Source: a virus. Taken from it: DNA of 28,480 nucleotides. Below are positions 1 to 7,970 of the stretch, one piece after another. Position 1 is the first letter of the stretch; the number at the start of each line of letters is the position of its first letter. The notes under the pieces were generated by a model. It was not told the origin of the DNA, ran no database searches, and saw only the letters and a program-made list of their open reading frames with translations. The DNA lies in IMG/VR virus record IMGVR_UViG_3300035698_002192, positions 1-28,480 of that record; one strand, given 5' to 3'. Position numbers and translations under genes: made by a program.

Positions 1-2642
1 ACCTCGCCAGTAACTTGATTAACTGTCTGCATATCCCAATTAGTTAAGTTATCACTATCAAATCTAATAGTTCCATTATTCTGAAAACCACCTGTATCAT
101 CTGACGGTATAAAAGCTGTCCAACCTGTATCCTCTAAAGAAAACGTAAATGTTGCTTTGATATTGGCGCTTGCCAATACAGTCATTAAAACATTTATCTG
201 GTCAAACTTTGTAGCAGACCCAATTAATACCTCGTCGTTATCACCGCCAAACATAATAACATTTGTGCCAGAAGAACCAAAAGCAGTTGTTACATCTGTA
301 TAAGTTGTTGCACTTGAATCGTAAGTAAACGCTGCGGCTATTGCTGCTGCTGTTCCTAAATGTTGATGAATAACCTCAACCCCTGAATTAGCCCCTACTG
401 CTACTGTTTCCATATCTGTGTTAGTAGGGTCAGACGCAGCTACATCAATACCATGAAGGTCTCCACCAGTAGCTCCTGCGTTATCAATAACCATATTAAT
501 ACCAGCACCACTTATCCCATCTACAAAGGCTGTAGCGTCATATTTAAGACCGTGCCCTGATACGCCACCAAATGTATGTGCATCAATATCTAAATCAATT
601 CCTGTATGTCCATTTACCCCTGCTATTACAACTGCGTGTACTGAATGGTCATTAAGTCCAGTTGGTGAGTATATTTTAAATGAAGCATCATCACTTGCTC
701 CTACTTGGGCGTGAATATCTCCATGGTCGCTTACATAAAAATTAGGTGCTGGATATACTACATAAACAAAAGCTGTTGCATCTGGTATTGCTGCCCCACC
801 TGTTGAACCAAAACTTACTGTAATGTGAGTTGTATCAGTTATTGATGTGATCTCTCCTGTTGCACCTGTAAAACTTACGCCAGTTGAGCTAATAACTTTA
901 ACAAATTGTCCTACATAAGAAGATACAAATGTTGCTTCTGGGTCATAGATAGTTTGTGTAGCTGCTGTTAATGTAGCATTAGTTTCACCTACATTTGTAT
1001 ATGTTGTTGCTAGAACATTATCAGCAATCTCTAGTCCTGCACCATACGCAACTGCCTCTGAATACAATCCTTCCATAGCCTTAATACCACTCGTTGCATA
1101 TATATCTCCTTCGCCTCTAAACCCTGCTGATGGAGACGCTGTACCTACTGATAATGCGTGTGAAGGTATGAATATGTCGTTTAAAAACCTATGTGCAGTA
1201 GTAGCACCATAATCCATATACCCATCATCCAAACTATCTATATATTCATTACCATCTGTTTGAGTAAATAACAATTTATCAGTAGCAAGTATCTCCCCGT
1301 CAACTTGTAAATATCCAGTCCCTACATCTTTTGGATTGATACGCAAATTTGTATTATCATAATAAATGCTCGCATCTTTACCTGACCCCATATACGTCAG
1401 TATATTATCTCCGCCAAGGAAATTATTCCCGATAGTTCCACCATTATACATAAGCCAGTCTTCATCAGAAGCTCTATCAATTGTATTATACATGGCGTAT
1501 TGTTTAGCAGTACCTCTGTCTACACCATATAATTGGTTATATATTCCATAATTAAGAGTTTGGACGTTTCCGTTTGTAATTGTCGGAACCATATAAGAAT
1601 AGTTGAATATCCCATAATTGGTCAGAGTAAATGCCCCACCGACTTTATCTACAGCACAAACATGACGTGTTCTATTATCTATTCCATAGTTGGTAATGTT
1701 ATATGCTGATTCTGTTAATGAATGGGTAGATTCAACATAATTATTTAATGCTATATTTTGTTCAAATATAGGTATATATGATGAATTTGCAGTATGATCA
1801 CCTGTCGCATATACTGAATTGTTTTGTCCGTATGTGTAAAGACTAGCTGAAAATGGCGAGCCTGATATAATATGTTCGTTATGTAGCGTGTTATTAAATC
1901 CATTAGATGTTAATGATGAGCTAGACGATGAACTTATTGTTTTTGTAAGATTGACTCCACTGTTTGTTGATGCCCCTGTATAAGTCTGCGTAATGTTAAA
2001 CAGGTCTACATCAGCCACACCAGCAGCATTAGTAAATACACCTGCCATTGTAATATCGTCAGTAGACGTTAGTTGTTCCCCCTGAACTATTCCGCTAAAA
2101 GTAGCATCAATCCCACCTGTTAAATCATATGCCCCCATAGGCCAATCTGCTGTTAATGGTATTGTTCCGTCTGCCTTTATATACCCTTCTGTTCCGTGGT
2201 CTCCCCAACCATAAGCAGTTTCAAAATTAGTTTCTTGAGTTTCTGTGATATGTTCATAATCTGTTCCAGCGTTAAGACCAGTTAAACTATTATGTGTGAA
2301 ATCACTTGAAACTTGGTCGCCAGAGTTGTTTCCTGATAGTGTCCCACTGTTAAATGTTCCACCAGATACATTTCCTGTTGTAGTAATAGAATCACCAGTA
2401 GTTGCAGTAGATATATCCGTACCTGCCCTAGACCAATATCCTAAATCACCTGTTGTTGGAGCAGTAGAAGTAAGAACCTTAGAGGTATCTGTATACACCC
2501 CTAGGCTAGCAGTTAATCCGCCAACTTCTATATCATTGCCAACTGTTAAATCAGTCTCAATTTCATGGTCGCCTAAAGTCTTTTGATTAGCAGAACATGG
2601 ATTGCATAACAATAATAAAAATATAATGATTATTCTAATAAT
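1..2642 (-). CDS. Large fibre/spike-like protein with signal sequence, 3'-partial, probable ATT start
   Basis: The reading frame is open from about 2642 to the window edge, about 880 codons, and continues outside. The sequence is rich in Gly, Thr, Ser, Asn and Asp, has few Lys or Cys, and contains the YGWGDHG motif (about residue 150) that I associate with phage tail-fibre proteins. A block with three NYGI-type repeats (about residues 318, 342 and 364) looks like a beta-solenoid. The N terminus is hydrophobic (IIIFLLLLCNPCSA, then NQ), a classical Sec signal. No ATG or GTG lies between the upstream in-frame stop and this segment. A GGAGG lies 6 nt before ATT at 2642-2640, so I infer an ATT start (the next ATT is also possible; a TTG further in would cut the signal). 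It overlaps the preceding gene by 13 nt. The fibre-like role is inferred from composition and context, and export of such a protein is odd. Confidence 0.75.
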   Translation of the reverse strand, partial: MIRIIIIFLLLLCNPCSANQKTLGDHEIETDLTVGNDIEVGGLTASLGVYTDTSKVLTSTAPTTGDLGYWSRAGTDISTATTGDSITTTGNVSGGTFNSGTLSGNNSGDQVSSDFTHNSLTGLNAGTDYEHITETQETNFETAYGWGDHGTEGYIKADGTIPLTADWPMGAYDLTGGIDATFSGIVQGEQLTSTDDITMAGVFTNAAGVADVDLFNITQTYTGASTNSGVNLTKTISSSSSSSLTSNGFNNTLHNEHIISGSPFSASLYTYGQNNSVYATGDHTANSSYIPIFEQNIALNNYVESTHSLTESAYNITNYGIDNRTRHVCAVDKVGGAFTLTNYGIFNYSYMVPTITNGNVQTLNYGIYNQLYGVDRGTAKQYAMYNTIDRASDEDWLMYNGGTIGNNFLGGDNILTYMGSGKDASIYYDNTNLRINPKDVGTGYLQVDGEILATDKLLFTQTDGNEYIDSLDDGYMDYGATTAHRFLNDIFIPSHALSVGTASPSAGFRGEGDIYATSGIKAMEGLYSEAVAYGAGLEIADNVLATTYTNVGETNATLTAATQTIYDPEATFVSSYVGQFVKVISSTGVSFTGATGEITSITDTTHITVSFGSTGGAAIPDATAFVYVVYPAPNFYVSDHGDIHAQVGASDDASFKIYSPTGLNDHSVHAVVIAGVNGHTGIDLDIDAHTFGGVSGHGLKYDATAFVDGISGAGINMVIDNAGATGGDLHGIDVAASDPTNTDMETVAVGANSGVEVIHQHLGTAAAIAAAFTYDSSATTYTDVTTAFGSSGTNVIMFGGDNDEVLIGSATKFDQINVLMTVLASANIKATFTFSLEDTGWTAFIPSDDTGGFQNNGTIRFDSDNLTNWDMQTVNQVTGE

Positions 2643-3070
2643 AGGTAACCTCCATCTTCGAGAAGTAGAAATGTTCCATCCTCGAGCAATAGTTTGTCAA
2701 ACACCGCTACATCAGGCCATTGAGATTGCAACGTATTGTTAACATACATTTTCCAAACGCTATCTTCATAAACCATACATCTGTCTGTTGTCGGGCAATC
2801 TGCCAATGTGTCATAAACACAATTTATTGCTCCAAGAGTACATAGTTCTGTTGCTAAATCTGAAAGACCTAAATCACAAACTGTTTTCCCTCCAACATCT
2901 GAACAAGTCATAACTCCGGTAAAATTCAAATAAGACCTAGGCCTCAAACTTGTTCCCTCTTCTTGTATGAGATGGGATCTAGCTGTAGATCCTCCGATTG
3001 TTGTTTCTGAGTCTGCAAAACAAACACTCGTACAAATAAAAAGAGACAATATGATTAATACCTTTTTCAT
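2630..3070 (-). CDS. Secreted protein with C-terminal LLLEDG repeats
   Basis: This 146-aa protein begins with a clear Sec signal peptide (MKKVLIILSLFICTSVCFA, cleavage before DSET). The mature part carries several Cys residues (TCSDVGG, VCDLG, LCTLGAINC, DCPTTDRC) that could form disulfides in the periplasm. A short segment VWKMYVNN follows, and the tail is an 8-residue repeat, LLLEDGTF / LLLEDGGY / LLLE. Such LLLEDG tails occur in phage structural proteins, but I cannot name the family. It overlaps the end of the upstream coiled-coil gene by 4 nt (ATGA), and its own tail overlaps the probable ATT start of the fibre-like gene. It is probably a small accessory protein of the fibre cluster. Confidence 0.75.
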   Translation of the reverse strand: MKKVLIILSLFICTSVCFADSETTIGGSTARSHLIQEEGTSLRPRSYLNFTGVMTCSDVGGKTVCDLGLSDLATELCTLGAINCVYDTLADCPTTDRCMVYEDSVWKMYVNNTLQSQWPDVAVFDKLLLEDGTFLLLEDGGYLLLE

Positions 3071-3954
3071 TTTACTAAACCCAATTCTTTTAGTTGCTTC
3101 TGTATTTTCTTTTCTTTCATAAGATGATCTAGTATTTTACTTACCTTAGCTTCTGCAATAGCAACTTTATTATGAGTAACTTTTAAATGTTTAGTTGCTG
3201 ACTCGTTTGCAGATTCATCTTGTTTAACTTTTAATTCTCTATTTTCAAGATTAAGTATTATTGCTTGCGACTTAACAATCAACCTATCTTTTTCTTTATC
3301 TTTAAAAGCTATTCCCCTAACCAATGAATCGTATTTTGTTTTTTCTTCTTTTGCTTGCGCTACAATTCCAACAGTATCTAAACGCAACTTGTCTATTTCT
3401 TCAGTAATGCCTTTTGCTTTTTCATGCTCAACAAAAACTTTTTCTTTTCCAATTGCTATTTCGTTAAGTTTCTCGTCGAGACTTCTAGTTTTCTTAGCAA
3501 TAGATAATTCTTCTTTTTCTACAATAGAGATTTTATTTAACAAATCAGTATTAATTCTATTTGTTGCTCGTAATCCATTCTTTGCCTTCTGATTATTTTC
3601 TTCTGTCTCTGCCTTTAACTTAGCTATTTCATCTTCTGAATTAGTAACAGCTATCTCTCTCTTTTCTGCATCTCCGACCAACTTTTCTATTTCTTTTTCT
3701 GTTGAATTTTTTACTGTTCGCAAAGCCCTTATGTCTCTTTTTAATTCAGTTCTGGTTAAACAATCTTTTTTAGATTCATCTAACGCTTCACTTTTTTGTT
3801 TCCTTATATCCTTTATCTCTTTAATGATTTTATTCTTTTCTCTTCCATCTTTTTCTACTTCTCTTTTCAACGCACCTGACTGTTTTCTAAGCTCACTCAC
3901 TTCAGTTTCTATATCTTGATGTATCTTGTCTAATTTCTGTGTTCTATCTATCAT
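3067..3954 (-). CDS. Long coiled-coil protein, function unknown
   Basis: The 295-aa protein is almost entirely Lys/Glu-rich heptad sequence from residue 3 to about 285, with no signal peptide, membrane segment or enzymatic motif, so it should form a long rod-like coiled coil. It sits between a small beta-rich protein and a secreted LLLEDG-repeat protein in the presumed virion/fibre block and shares an ATGA overlap with the latter. A structural spacer, tail-fibre chaperone or internal head protein are all possible. Coiled coils match many unrelated proteins by chance, so no family is assigned. Unlike several neighbours it would stay in the cytoplasm. Confidence 0.7.
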   Translation of the reverse strand: MIDRTQKLDKIHQDIETEVSELRKQSGALKREVEKDGREKNKIIKEIKDIRKQKSEALDESKKDCLTRTELKRDIRALRTVKNSTEKEIEKLVGDAEKREIAVTNSEDEIAKLKAETEENNQKAKNGLRATNRINTDLLNKISIVEKEELSIAKKTRSLDEKLNEIAIGKEKVFVEHEKAKGITEEIDKLRLDTVGIVAQAKEEKTKYDSLVRGIAFKDKEKDRLIVKSQAIILNLENRELKVKQDESANESATKHLKVTHNKVAIAEAKVSKILDHLMKEKKIQKQLKELGLVK

Positions 3955-3963
3955 TGTTTTACC

Positions 3964-4308
3964 TCACATTTCGCTAGTTTTAATACACGCATAAATAATA
4001 CCAGAGCCACCATCTTGAGTACACTCAACTTGAATTTTATCTCCGGCTTTTAAATTACATTGTCCTTGTGGCCTGAATATAAGATCAGTTTCTTCTACCA
4101 TAACAACATTAAGCAACTCAACATCATAATTAGACCCTTGATCAGATACCAATGTTATTGTTATTGTCTCTGATATAGATTCAGAAGCTTTAAAAGTGAC
4201 CATCTCAAGCTTACGTTCACGCCCTATAGATGTAGTGTAGTCTAAAGCAGCAGAAGATAAATCCTGAGAAGTTGTTATGTCTTTTGATAAAAAATGCGCT
4301 GTTTTCAT
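3964..4308 (-). CDS. Small beta-rich protein, probable virion component
   Basis: A 114-aa protein without a signal peptide. The central part alternates hydrophobic and polar residues (ETITITLVSDQGSNYDVELLNVV, cut here to the recognisable stretch), followed by LKAGDKIQVECTQDGGSG, a pattern typical of small beta-sandwich phage proteins. It starts inside the last codons of the preceding secreted protein (4-nt overlap at 4305-4308) and lies 9 nt before the coiled-coil gene, so it belongs to the same co-transcribed block. The exact role, such as decoration, neck or fibre attachment, is not shown by the sequence. Confidence 0.65.
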   Translation of the reverse strand: MKTAHFLSKDITTSQDLSSAALDYTTSIGRERKLEMVTFKASESISETITITLVSDQGSNYDVELLNVVMVEETDLIFRPQGQCNLKAGDKIQVECTQDGGSGIIYACIKTSEM

Positions 4309-4748
4309 TTTACTGTCTTTATAGTTAATACTGTAGTCTTAGGATTACTGTTTTGCCCTGTTATCTTGAACCTACCATACATTAAATCTACTGTATCTAT
4401 AGTAGCTAAATGCCAACTTCCGTCAGTCAAAGATGTATTTATATCTTCAGTTATCATATAAGTAACATCTGATGCCCCTTCAGTAGCAGGCTTTTGTACT
4501 GACTGTTGAAAATAAATAGCAGTGTCTCCTGTTGCCGGACTCATTAAATAAGCAACTCCTATATCCAACTCAGTATTTGCACTCTTGATAGGAAAGGATC
4601 TTGTATAAATAGTATCTGTCTCAGACACCGCTAAAGATACTGACCTAGATGAAGTTTCTACTGTCTCTACAACCTTTGAATGATTAGCTGCAGATACAGG
4701 ACAAACCATAATTGCTAACACCATACCGATTAATAATAACTTTTTCAT
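4305..4748 (-). CDS. Secreted beta-rich protein, function unknown
   Basis: I place the start at the ATG at 4748, which overlaps the stop of the O-antigen polymerase-like gene as ATGA and follows a GGAGGGG Shine-Dalgarno sequence. The frame is open further upstream, but that extension lies inside the neighbouring gene and has no support. The 147-aa product starts with a Sec signal (MKKLLLIGMVLAIMVCPVSA, then ANHS). The mature domain is beta-rich with many Thr/Ser (SVSLAVSETDTIY, ATGDTAIYFQQSV), resembling small phage structural domains rather than enzymes. Translational coupling to the membrane protein suggests they act together at the cell envelope. The function is unknown. Confidence 0.7.
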   Translation of the reverse strand: MKKLLLIGMVLAIMVCPVSAANHSKVVETVETSSRSVSLAVSETDTIYTRSFPIKSANTELDIGVAYLMSPATGDTAIYFQQSVQKPATEGASDVTYMITEDINTSLTDGSWHLATIDTVDLMYGRFKITGQNSNPKTTVLTIKTVK

Positions 4749-5947
4749 TTTTCCCCTCCGATTAATGATTGATTGCTTAATATTCCGAATAACATGATTG
4801 CTAAATATTGATAAACCCCTAGTTGAAATATGAATGATCCGCATGATACGAGGTGCAAAAGGATAAATGCACACGCATATACGATTATTTGCTGTTCGTC
4901 GTTCCTGTACCCCTTGTAGGCTTGTTTTAGGCACTCTAGGACTGCTAGAACATACAGTATCAACCCTATTATCCCTAATGTATACAATATCTCTAACGGA
5001 TCGCTATGCGCCTGTCTAAACTTCCCTCCATGCTTTAACCAAAATAAATATCCATAGCTTCCTAACCCCACTCCTGTAAATGCCGGTGCAACATATTCTT
5101 TATCTTTTAATGGTGATGTTCTTAAATCTTCAACAATATCCTCATATACTGCCTTTCTACCGTTCAATTCTTGAACAGTAAACCCTTTTGCCACAAACAC
5201 CCCTGTAATAAGCGTAAATGCTAAAACTATATACAGCGTTCTTGGTCTAATTAATACTAAATAAACCAAACTTGCTATAAAAGTTCCGCCTATTGCCATC
5301 TTTGAATTTAATATTAATAGAAATATTGCCATGAATACGGCAGGAATGTACTTCTTTAAGCTTAATGCAGTAATTATACCTAATCCTATAAGCGGAGAGA
5401 CTAAAGTGGGTTGGCCTAAGCTACCTATCATGTGAGGAGTTGTTACACCACCTATAACCGAAAGAGCTTTTACTTTATAGAACTGATCAAATCCCATCCA
5501 TTGAAAGAAAATATAGAACGTCATTAGCAATGCAACGTAATATATTGAGGAAATAATCTGTTTATGGCAAATTTTTGTTAAATCTATGCTTTTTACACCT
5601 ATAAACATGAGAAAGTAACATAAAATATATGCAAATGGTTTCCACACCCAAAAAGATGAGGAATTTAATCCGTTTACATTGAGAGGAACATTCGTAGCTC
5701 TGTTTGTACTAACAAGAATAAATACTAGAAAAACTAACAACCACTTGTTAGATATTCTTACATTAACCCCTTGATAGAGAGCAACCAAGCCAATACATAC
5801 CGCCAATAATAGCGATAGCGATAGCTTAGCTACTCTCGTATCTGGTGTTAAAACTACTGCATCAGGGAACAATCTTATGATAATTTCATAAAAGGGAAGT
5901 AAAACTATTCCTATCAGCAAAATGATTTTTTTGTAATCATATCGCAT
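4745..5947 (-). CDS. O-antigen polymerase/ligase-like membrane protein (Wzy_C type)
   Basis: This 400-aa protein is strongly hydrophobic with roughly ten or more membrane segments. It has a large extracytoplasmic loop at about residues 265-315 that contains GRKAVYEDIVEDL and GVGLGSYGYLFWL, followed by HSDPLEILYTLGIIGLILY. The G-x-G-x-G and H-(S/N)-x-x-L-x-x-L-x-x-x-G-x-x-G pattern is the signature of the Wzy/WaaL O-antigen polymerase-ligase family (PF04932). Members act at the periplasmic face of the inner membrane on undecaprenyl-linked glycans. Here the gene sits inside the phage structural operon, 5 nt after one signal-peptide gene and overlapping the next by ATGA. I infer alteration of host surface polysaccharide, for example to block superinfection. 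The substrate is unknown. Confidence 0.75.
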   Translation of the reverse strand: MRYDYKKIILLIGIVLLPFYEIIIRLFPDAVVLTPDTRVAKLSLSLLLAVCIGLVALYQGVNVRISNKWLLVFLVFILVSTNRATNVPLNVNGLNSSSFWVWKPFAYILCYFLMFIGVKSIDLTKICHKQIISSIYYVALLMTFYIFFQWMGFDQFYKVKALSVIGGVTTPHMIGSLGQPTLVSPLIGLGIITALSLKKYIPAVFMAIFLLILNSKMAIGGTFIASLVYLVLIRPRTLYIVLAFTLITGVFVAKGFTVQELNGRKAVYEDIVEDLRTSPLKDKEYVAPAFTGVGLGSYGYLFWLKHGGKFRQAHSDPLEILYTLGIIGLILYVLAVLECLKQAYKGYRNDEQQIIVYACAFILLHLVSCGSFIFQLGVYQYLAIMLFGILSNQSLIGGEK

Positions 5948-5952
5948 TGAAA

Positions 5953-6471
5953 TTAACCCTTTTTAATTAACATCCGCCCAAGTTCCGATTCTATTACTGC
6001 AATACCATTTTTGTTGATGCTCCTACTATGGGTAACTGTGTCACTTGTAACTTGTGTTGCATTTGATCCTAAACGATCTCCTGCTGCAAACGTCGTTACT
6101 ACCGCACTAGAAACACATCCATCAAACGTATCTGTGCTTTGTGGTGTAAGATATACTGCTGCTTCTGAACCTTTACCACCAACTATAACAAAAGTATACT
6201 CTAATCCTGCTTTTGCTGTAGGTAATGTCTCAATTACAGTTGTTGATACTGGATTTATAAGAAATACCTTACCACTCTCTACTGCTGTAACTGTATCGCT
6301 TGATGTAATCACTTCTGCTGTCTTTTTTAAACCAAGAACCTTGCCTAAACTATCAATTAAAACTTCTTGGCCGTCACTTGCAGTTACAGAAAATAAATCC
6401 GTAGCTGCGTTTGCCCCACTAACCATAAAAACAATCAATAGAGCAACTAAAATGGAAGTTCTTTTAAACAT
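5953..6471 (-). CDS. Secreted beta-rich protein downstream of the capsid gene
   Basis: The 172-aa product has a good Sec signal peptide (MFKRTSILVALLIVFMVSGANA, then ATDLF). The mature part begins with a short motif (SVTASDGQEVLIDSLGKVLG). A beta-rich domain follows, with TVTAVESGKVFLINPV, IETLPTAKAGLEYTFVIVGG and YLTPQSTDTFDG. This pattern of a barrier-like beta domain with LP...AGLxYTFV is common in small phage structural proteins. An AAGGAGAT Shine-Dalgarno lies before the ATG. It is the first gene after the major capsid gene and is followed within 5 nt by the O-antigen polymerase-like gene. The combination of virion-like sequence and export signal is unusual. The true location, periplasm or particle, is not settled. 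Confidence 0.7.
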   Translation of the reverse strand: MFKRTSILVALLIVFMVSGANAATDLFSVTASDGQEVLIDSLGKVLGLKKTAEVITSSDTVTAVESGKVFLINPVSTTVIETLPTAKAGLEYTFVIVGGKGSEAAVYLTPQSTDTFDGCVSSAVVTTFAAGDRLGSNATQVTSDTVTHSRSINKNGIAVIESELGRMLIKKG

Positions 6472-6488
6472 ACTTATCTCCTTTTAGT

Positions 6489-6509
6489 GGGGGAGCTTTA
6501 TGCCCCCCC
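6489..6509 (-). other. GC-rich stem-loop after the capsid gene
   Basis: A G-run and a C-run (five uninterrupted G-C pairs plus a possible G-T) flank a short loop just downstream of the capsid stop codon. On the minus strand no U-tract follows (CTAAAAGG instead), so it is not a standard intrinsic terminator. It may protect the 3' end of capsid mRNA or reduce read-through into the secreted-protein block. Confidence 0.4.
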
Positions 6510-6522
6510 TAGTTATACTCTA

Positions 6523-7461
6523 TTAAGCTCCGGTACTTGCAAAACCACCACGCCAGTTATCATTACCTACGTCATATCTTGCTCTACCCTTGAAGTTATA
6601 AGCTTCAATGTTGTAGTCTACCCAAGATACGAAATGAGGTTTTTGACGCCATACAAACTTGAAGTAACCTAACCCTGGTAACATAATATACCATGCTGTA
6701 TCACTTCCGCCATTAGCTGCGTCCAACCATACATCTTCGATAGCTCGATAAGTAAACATACCTTTTCGAGTTGTGAACTGGTTGATGTTTCTCTGAGTTG
6801 TATCTGGTTGCTCAACTGCTCTTTCACTTAAAACTCTTGCTACTTTACCTCTCAACGCTGGTGGATAAAGCAATACTGGATCTTCTGTGATAGGAATTGG
6901 TAATGCTTTCATATCATAAAGATTATCCGTCATTGATGTTTCCGCCAACTCAAGGTTGTCATGCGAAAAAGCTCCACTTAAAAGATTGCTATAAATGTTG
7001 CCTGTGACTTCTCTGTTCTGAGGATGCGCAGAACTAAACGTATACTGACCATCCGGGCCAGCTACACTAAACCCTAAATAAAGGTGTTGTGCTTGGTCAT
7101 ACGCTATTCTAGCTCTTCCACCTCTACCCATTTGCTCTGAAGAACTTACTTTACTCAACAACGCATATTCGTCATCGTCAGATGCTTCAAACGATACTTG
7201 GAACTGCTTTGTGATTTTACCGATTGTGTACGTCTTTTCATAACCAAGAACAGGATCTTCAATGTTTCCACCAACCATCTCGTCTTGATCTTCCCACATA
7301 CCTAACGAACTCAAATCATCTACTTGATAATCTTTTTGAGTCGTGTCTACATCTTTAAACGCTGCTGAACATCCTTCTGGATAATCACCAAACGCACCCA
7401 ACAAAAACTCGTCATATACAGACGAATATAACTCCGCTACACTCTCTCTTATTGTTGACAT
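6523..7461 (-). CDS. Major capsid protein
   Basis: The 312-aa protein starts MSTIRESVAELYSSVYDEFL and follows a near-perfect AAGGAGGAG ribosome site. It has no signal peptide. The region YTIGKITKQFQVSFEASDDD, then SEQMGRGGRARIAYDQAQHLY and the C-terminal KFVWRQKPHFVSWVDYN ... GRARYDVGNDNWRGGF, match the organisation of HK97-fold major capsid proteins of the Mu gpT/P22-like type, with an N-terminal segment, an A-domain and a C-terminal strand ending in aromatic-rich turns. Position supports the call: portal, scaffold-like protein and a decoration-like protein lie directly upstream. No N-terminal delta domain is evident, consistent with a separate scaffold protein. Confidence in the role is high; the subfamily is uncertain. 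Confidence 0.85.
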   Translation of the reverse strand: MSTIRESVAELYSSVYDEFLLGAFGDYPEGCSAAFKDVDTTQKDYQVDDLSSLGMWEDQDEMVGGNIEDPVLGYEKTYTIGKITKQFQVSFEASDDDEYALLSKVSSSEQMGRGGRARIAYDQAQHLYLGFSVAGPDGQYTFSSAHPQNREVTGNIYSNLLSGAFSHDNLELAETSMTDNLYDMKALPIPITEDPVLLYPPALRGKVARVLSERAVEQPDTTQRNINQFTTRKGMFTYRAIEDVWLDAANGGSDTAWYIMLPGLGYFKFVWRQKPHFVSWVDYNIEAYNFKGRARYDVGNDNWRGGFASTGA

Positions 7462-7504
7462 TTTTTACTCCTCCTTAAAACGATGATACGGTTAATTTAC
7501 TTTT

Positions 7505-7957
7505 TTAGTCTTGATCCATTACTACTAACTCGCCCTTTGCATAACCATAAGTATTGGCTGCTATTGCATCTGCTGAAATATCAATAGCAAGAATGTGGAA
7601 TCCCCAAGCTACACAAGTAGTATCAGAAATATCAATACTATCATTAGCTTCAAGATCAACAATTTCACCAACATTGGCTTGATCTAATACTTCATTAGAT
7701 TCAACTTTTACCCAGAACTTATAATTTTGGCGAGGTGGAATAACTAAAAGAGCTTCACCGCTTGTGCAGTCATGCGCTGCTATACCTAGAAAAGTAGCTG
7801 CAAAAGCTGTTGTAGCATTTGTCGCAAGACCAGAACCATCGCTATGGATAGCTTGTCCTTTTGTTATTGTAACGGCTGCTGCTGTGTACTTCAATAAACC
7901 AGATCCCTCTGCACATGTATCTGATGTAAAACCATCTTTATAGTAATATTTTTGCAT
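7505..7957 (-). CDS. Head decoration/stabilisation-like protein
   Basis: I choose the ATG at 7957 (150 aa, MQKYYYKDGFTSD), 8 nt after a consensus AGGAGGT. The frame also opens at 7984, but that part overlaps the end of the preceding gene. The sequence is small, beta-rich and Ala/Thr-rich (LLKYTAAAVTITKGQAI, FLGIAAHDCTSGEALLVIPP, VGEIVDLEANDSIDIS), and it has the G-x-A-x-G-E layout of DUF2190-like capsid accessory proteins, which usually lie next to the capsid gene. It is 43 nt upstream of the major capsid gene. I infer capsid decoration or stabilisation, which is not proven. Confidence 0.65.
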   Translation of the reverse strand: MQKYYYKDGFTSDTCAEGSGLLKYTAAAVTITKGQAIHSDGSGLATNATTAFAATFLGIAAHDCTSGEALLVIPPRQNYKFWVKVESNEVLDQANVGEIVDLEANDSIDISDTTCVAWGFHILAIDISADAIAANTYGYAKGELVVMDQD

Positions 7958-7970
7958 CTCAACATACCTC

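Noticed and set aside
2296-2586. Plus-strand 96-codon open frame
   Set aside because: It is antisense to the fibre-like gene; the Val/Pro-rich translation reflects Gly/Thr-rich codons on the other strand.
4749-4934. Longer N terminus for the secreted protein ending at 4305
   Set aside because: The extension has no signal-like or domain-like features, lies within the O-antigen polymerase-like gene, and the ATG at 4748 has a Shine-Dalgarno, an ATGA junction and a perfect signal peptide.
6011-6487. Plus-strand 158-codon open frame
   Set aside because: It lies opposite the secreted protein at 5953-6471, has low-complexity content expected from reading antisense, and no ribosome site. The minus-strand gene has a signal peptide and fits the operon.
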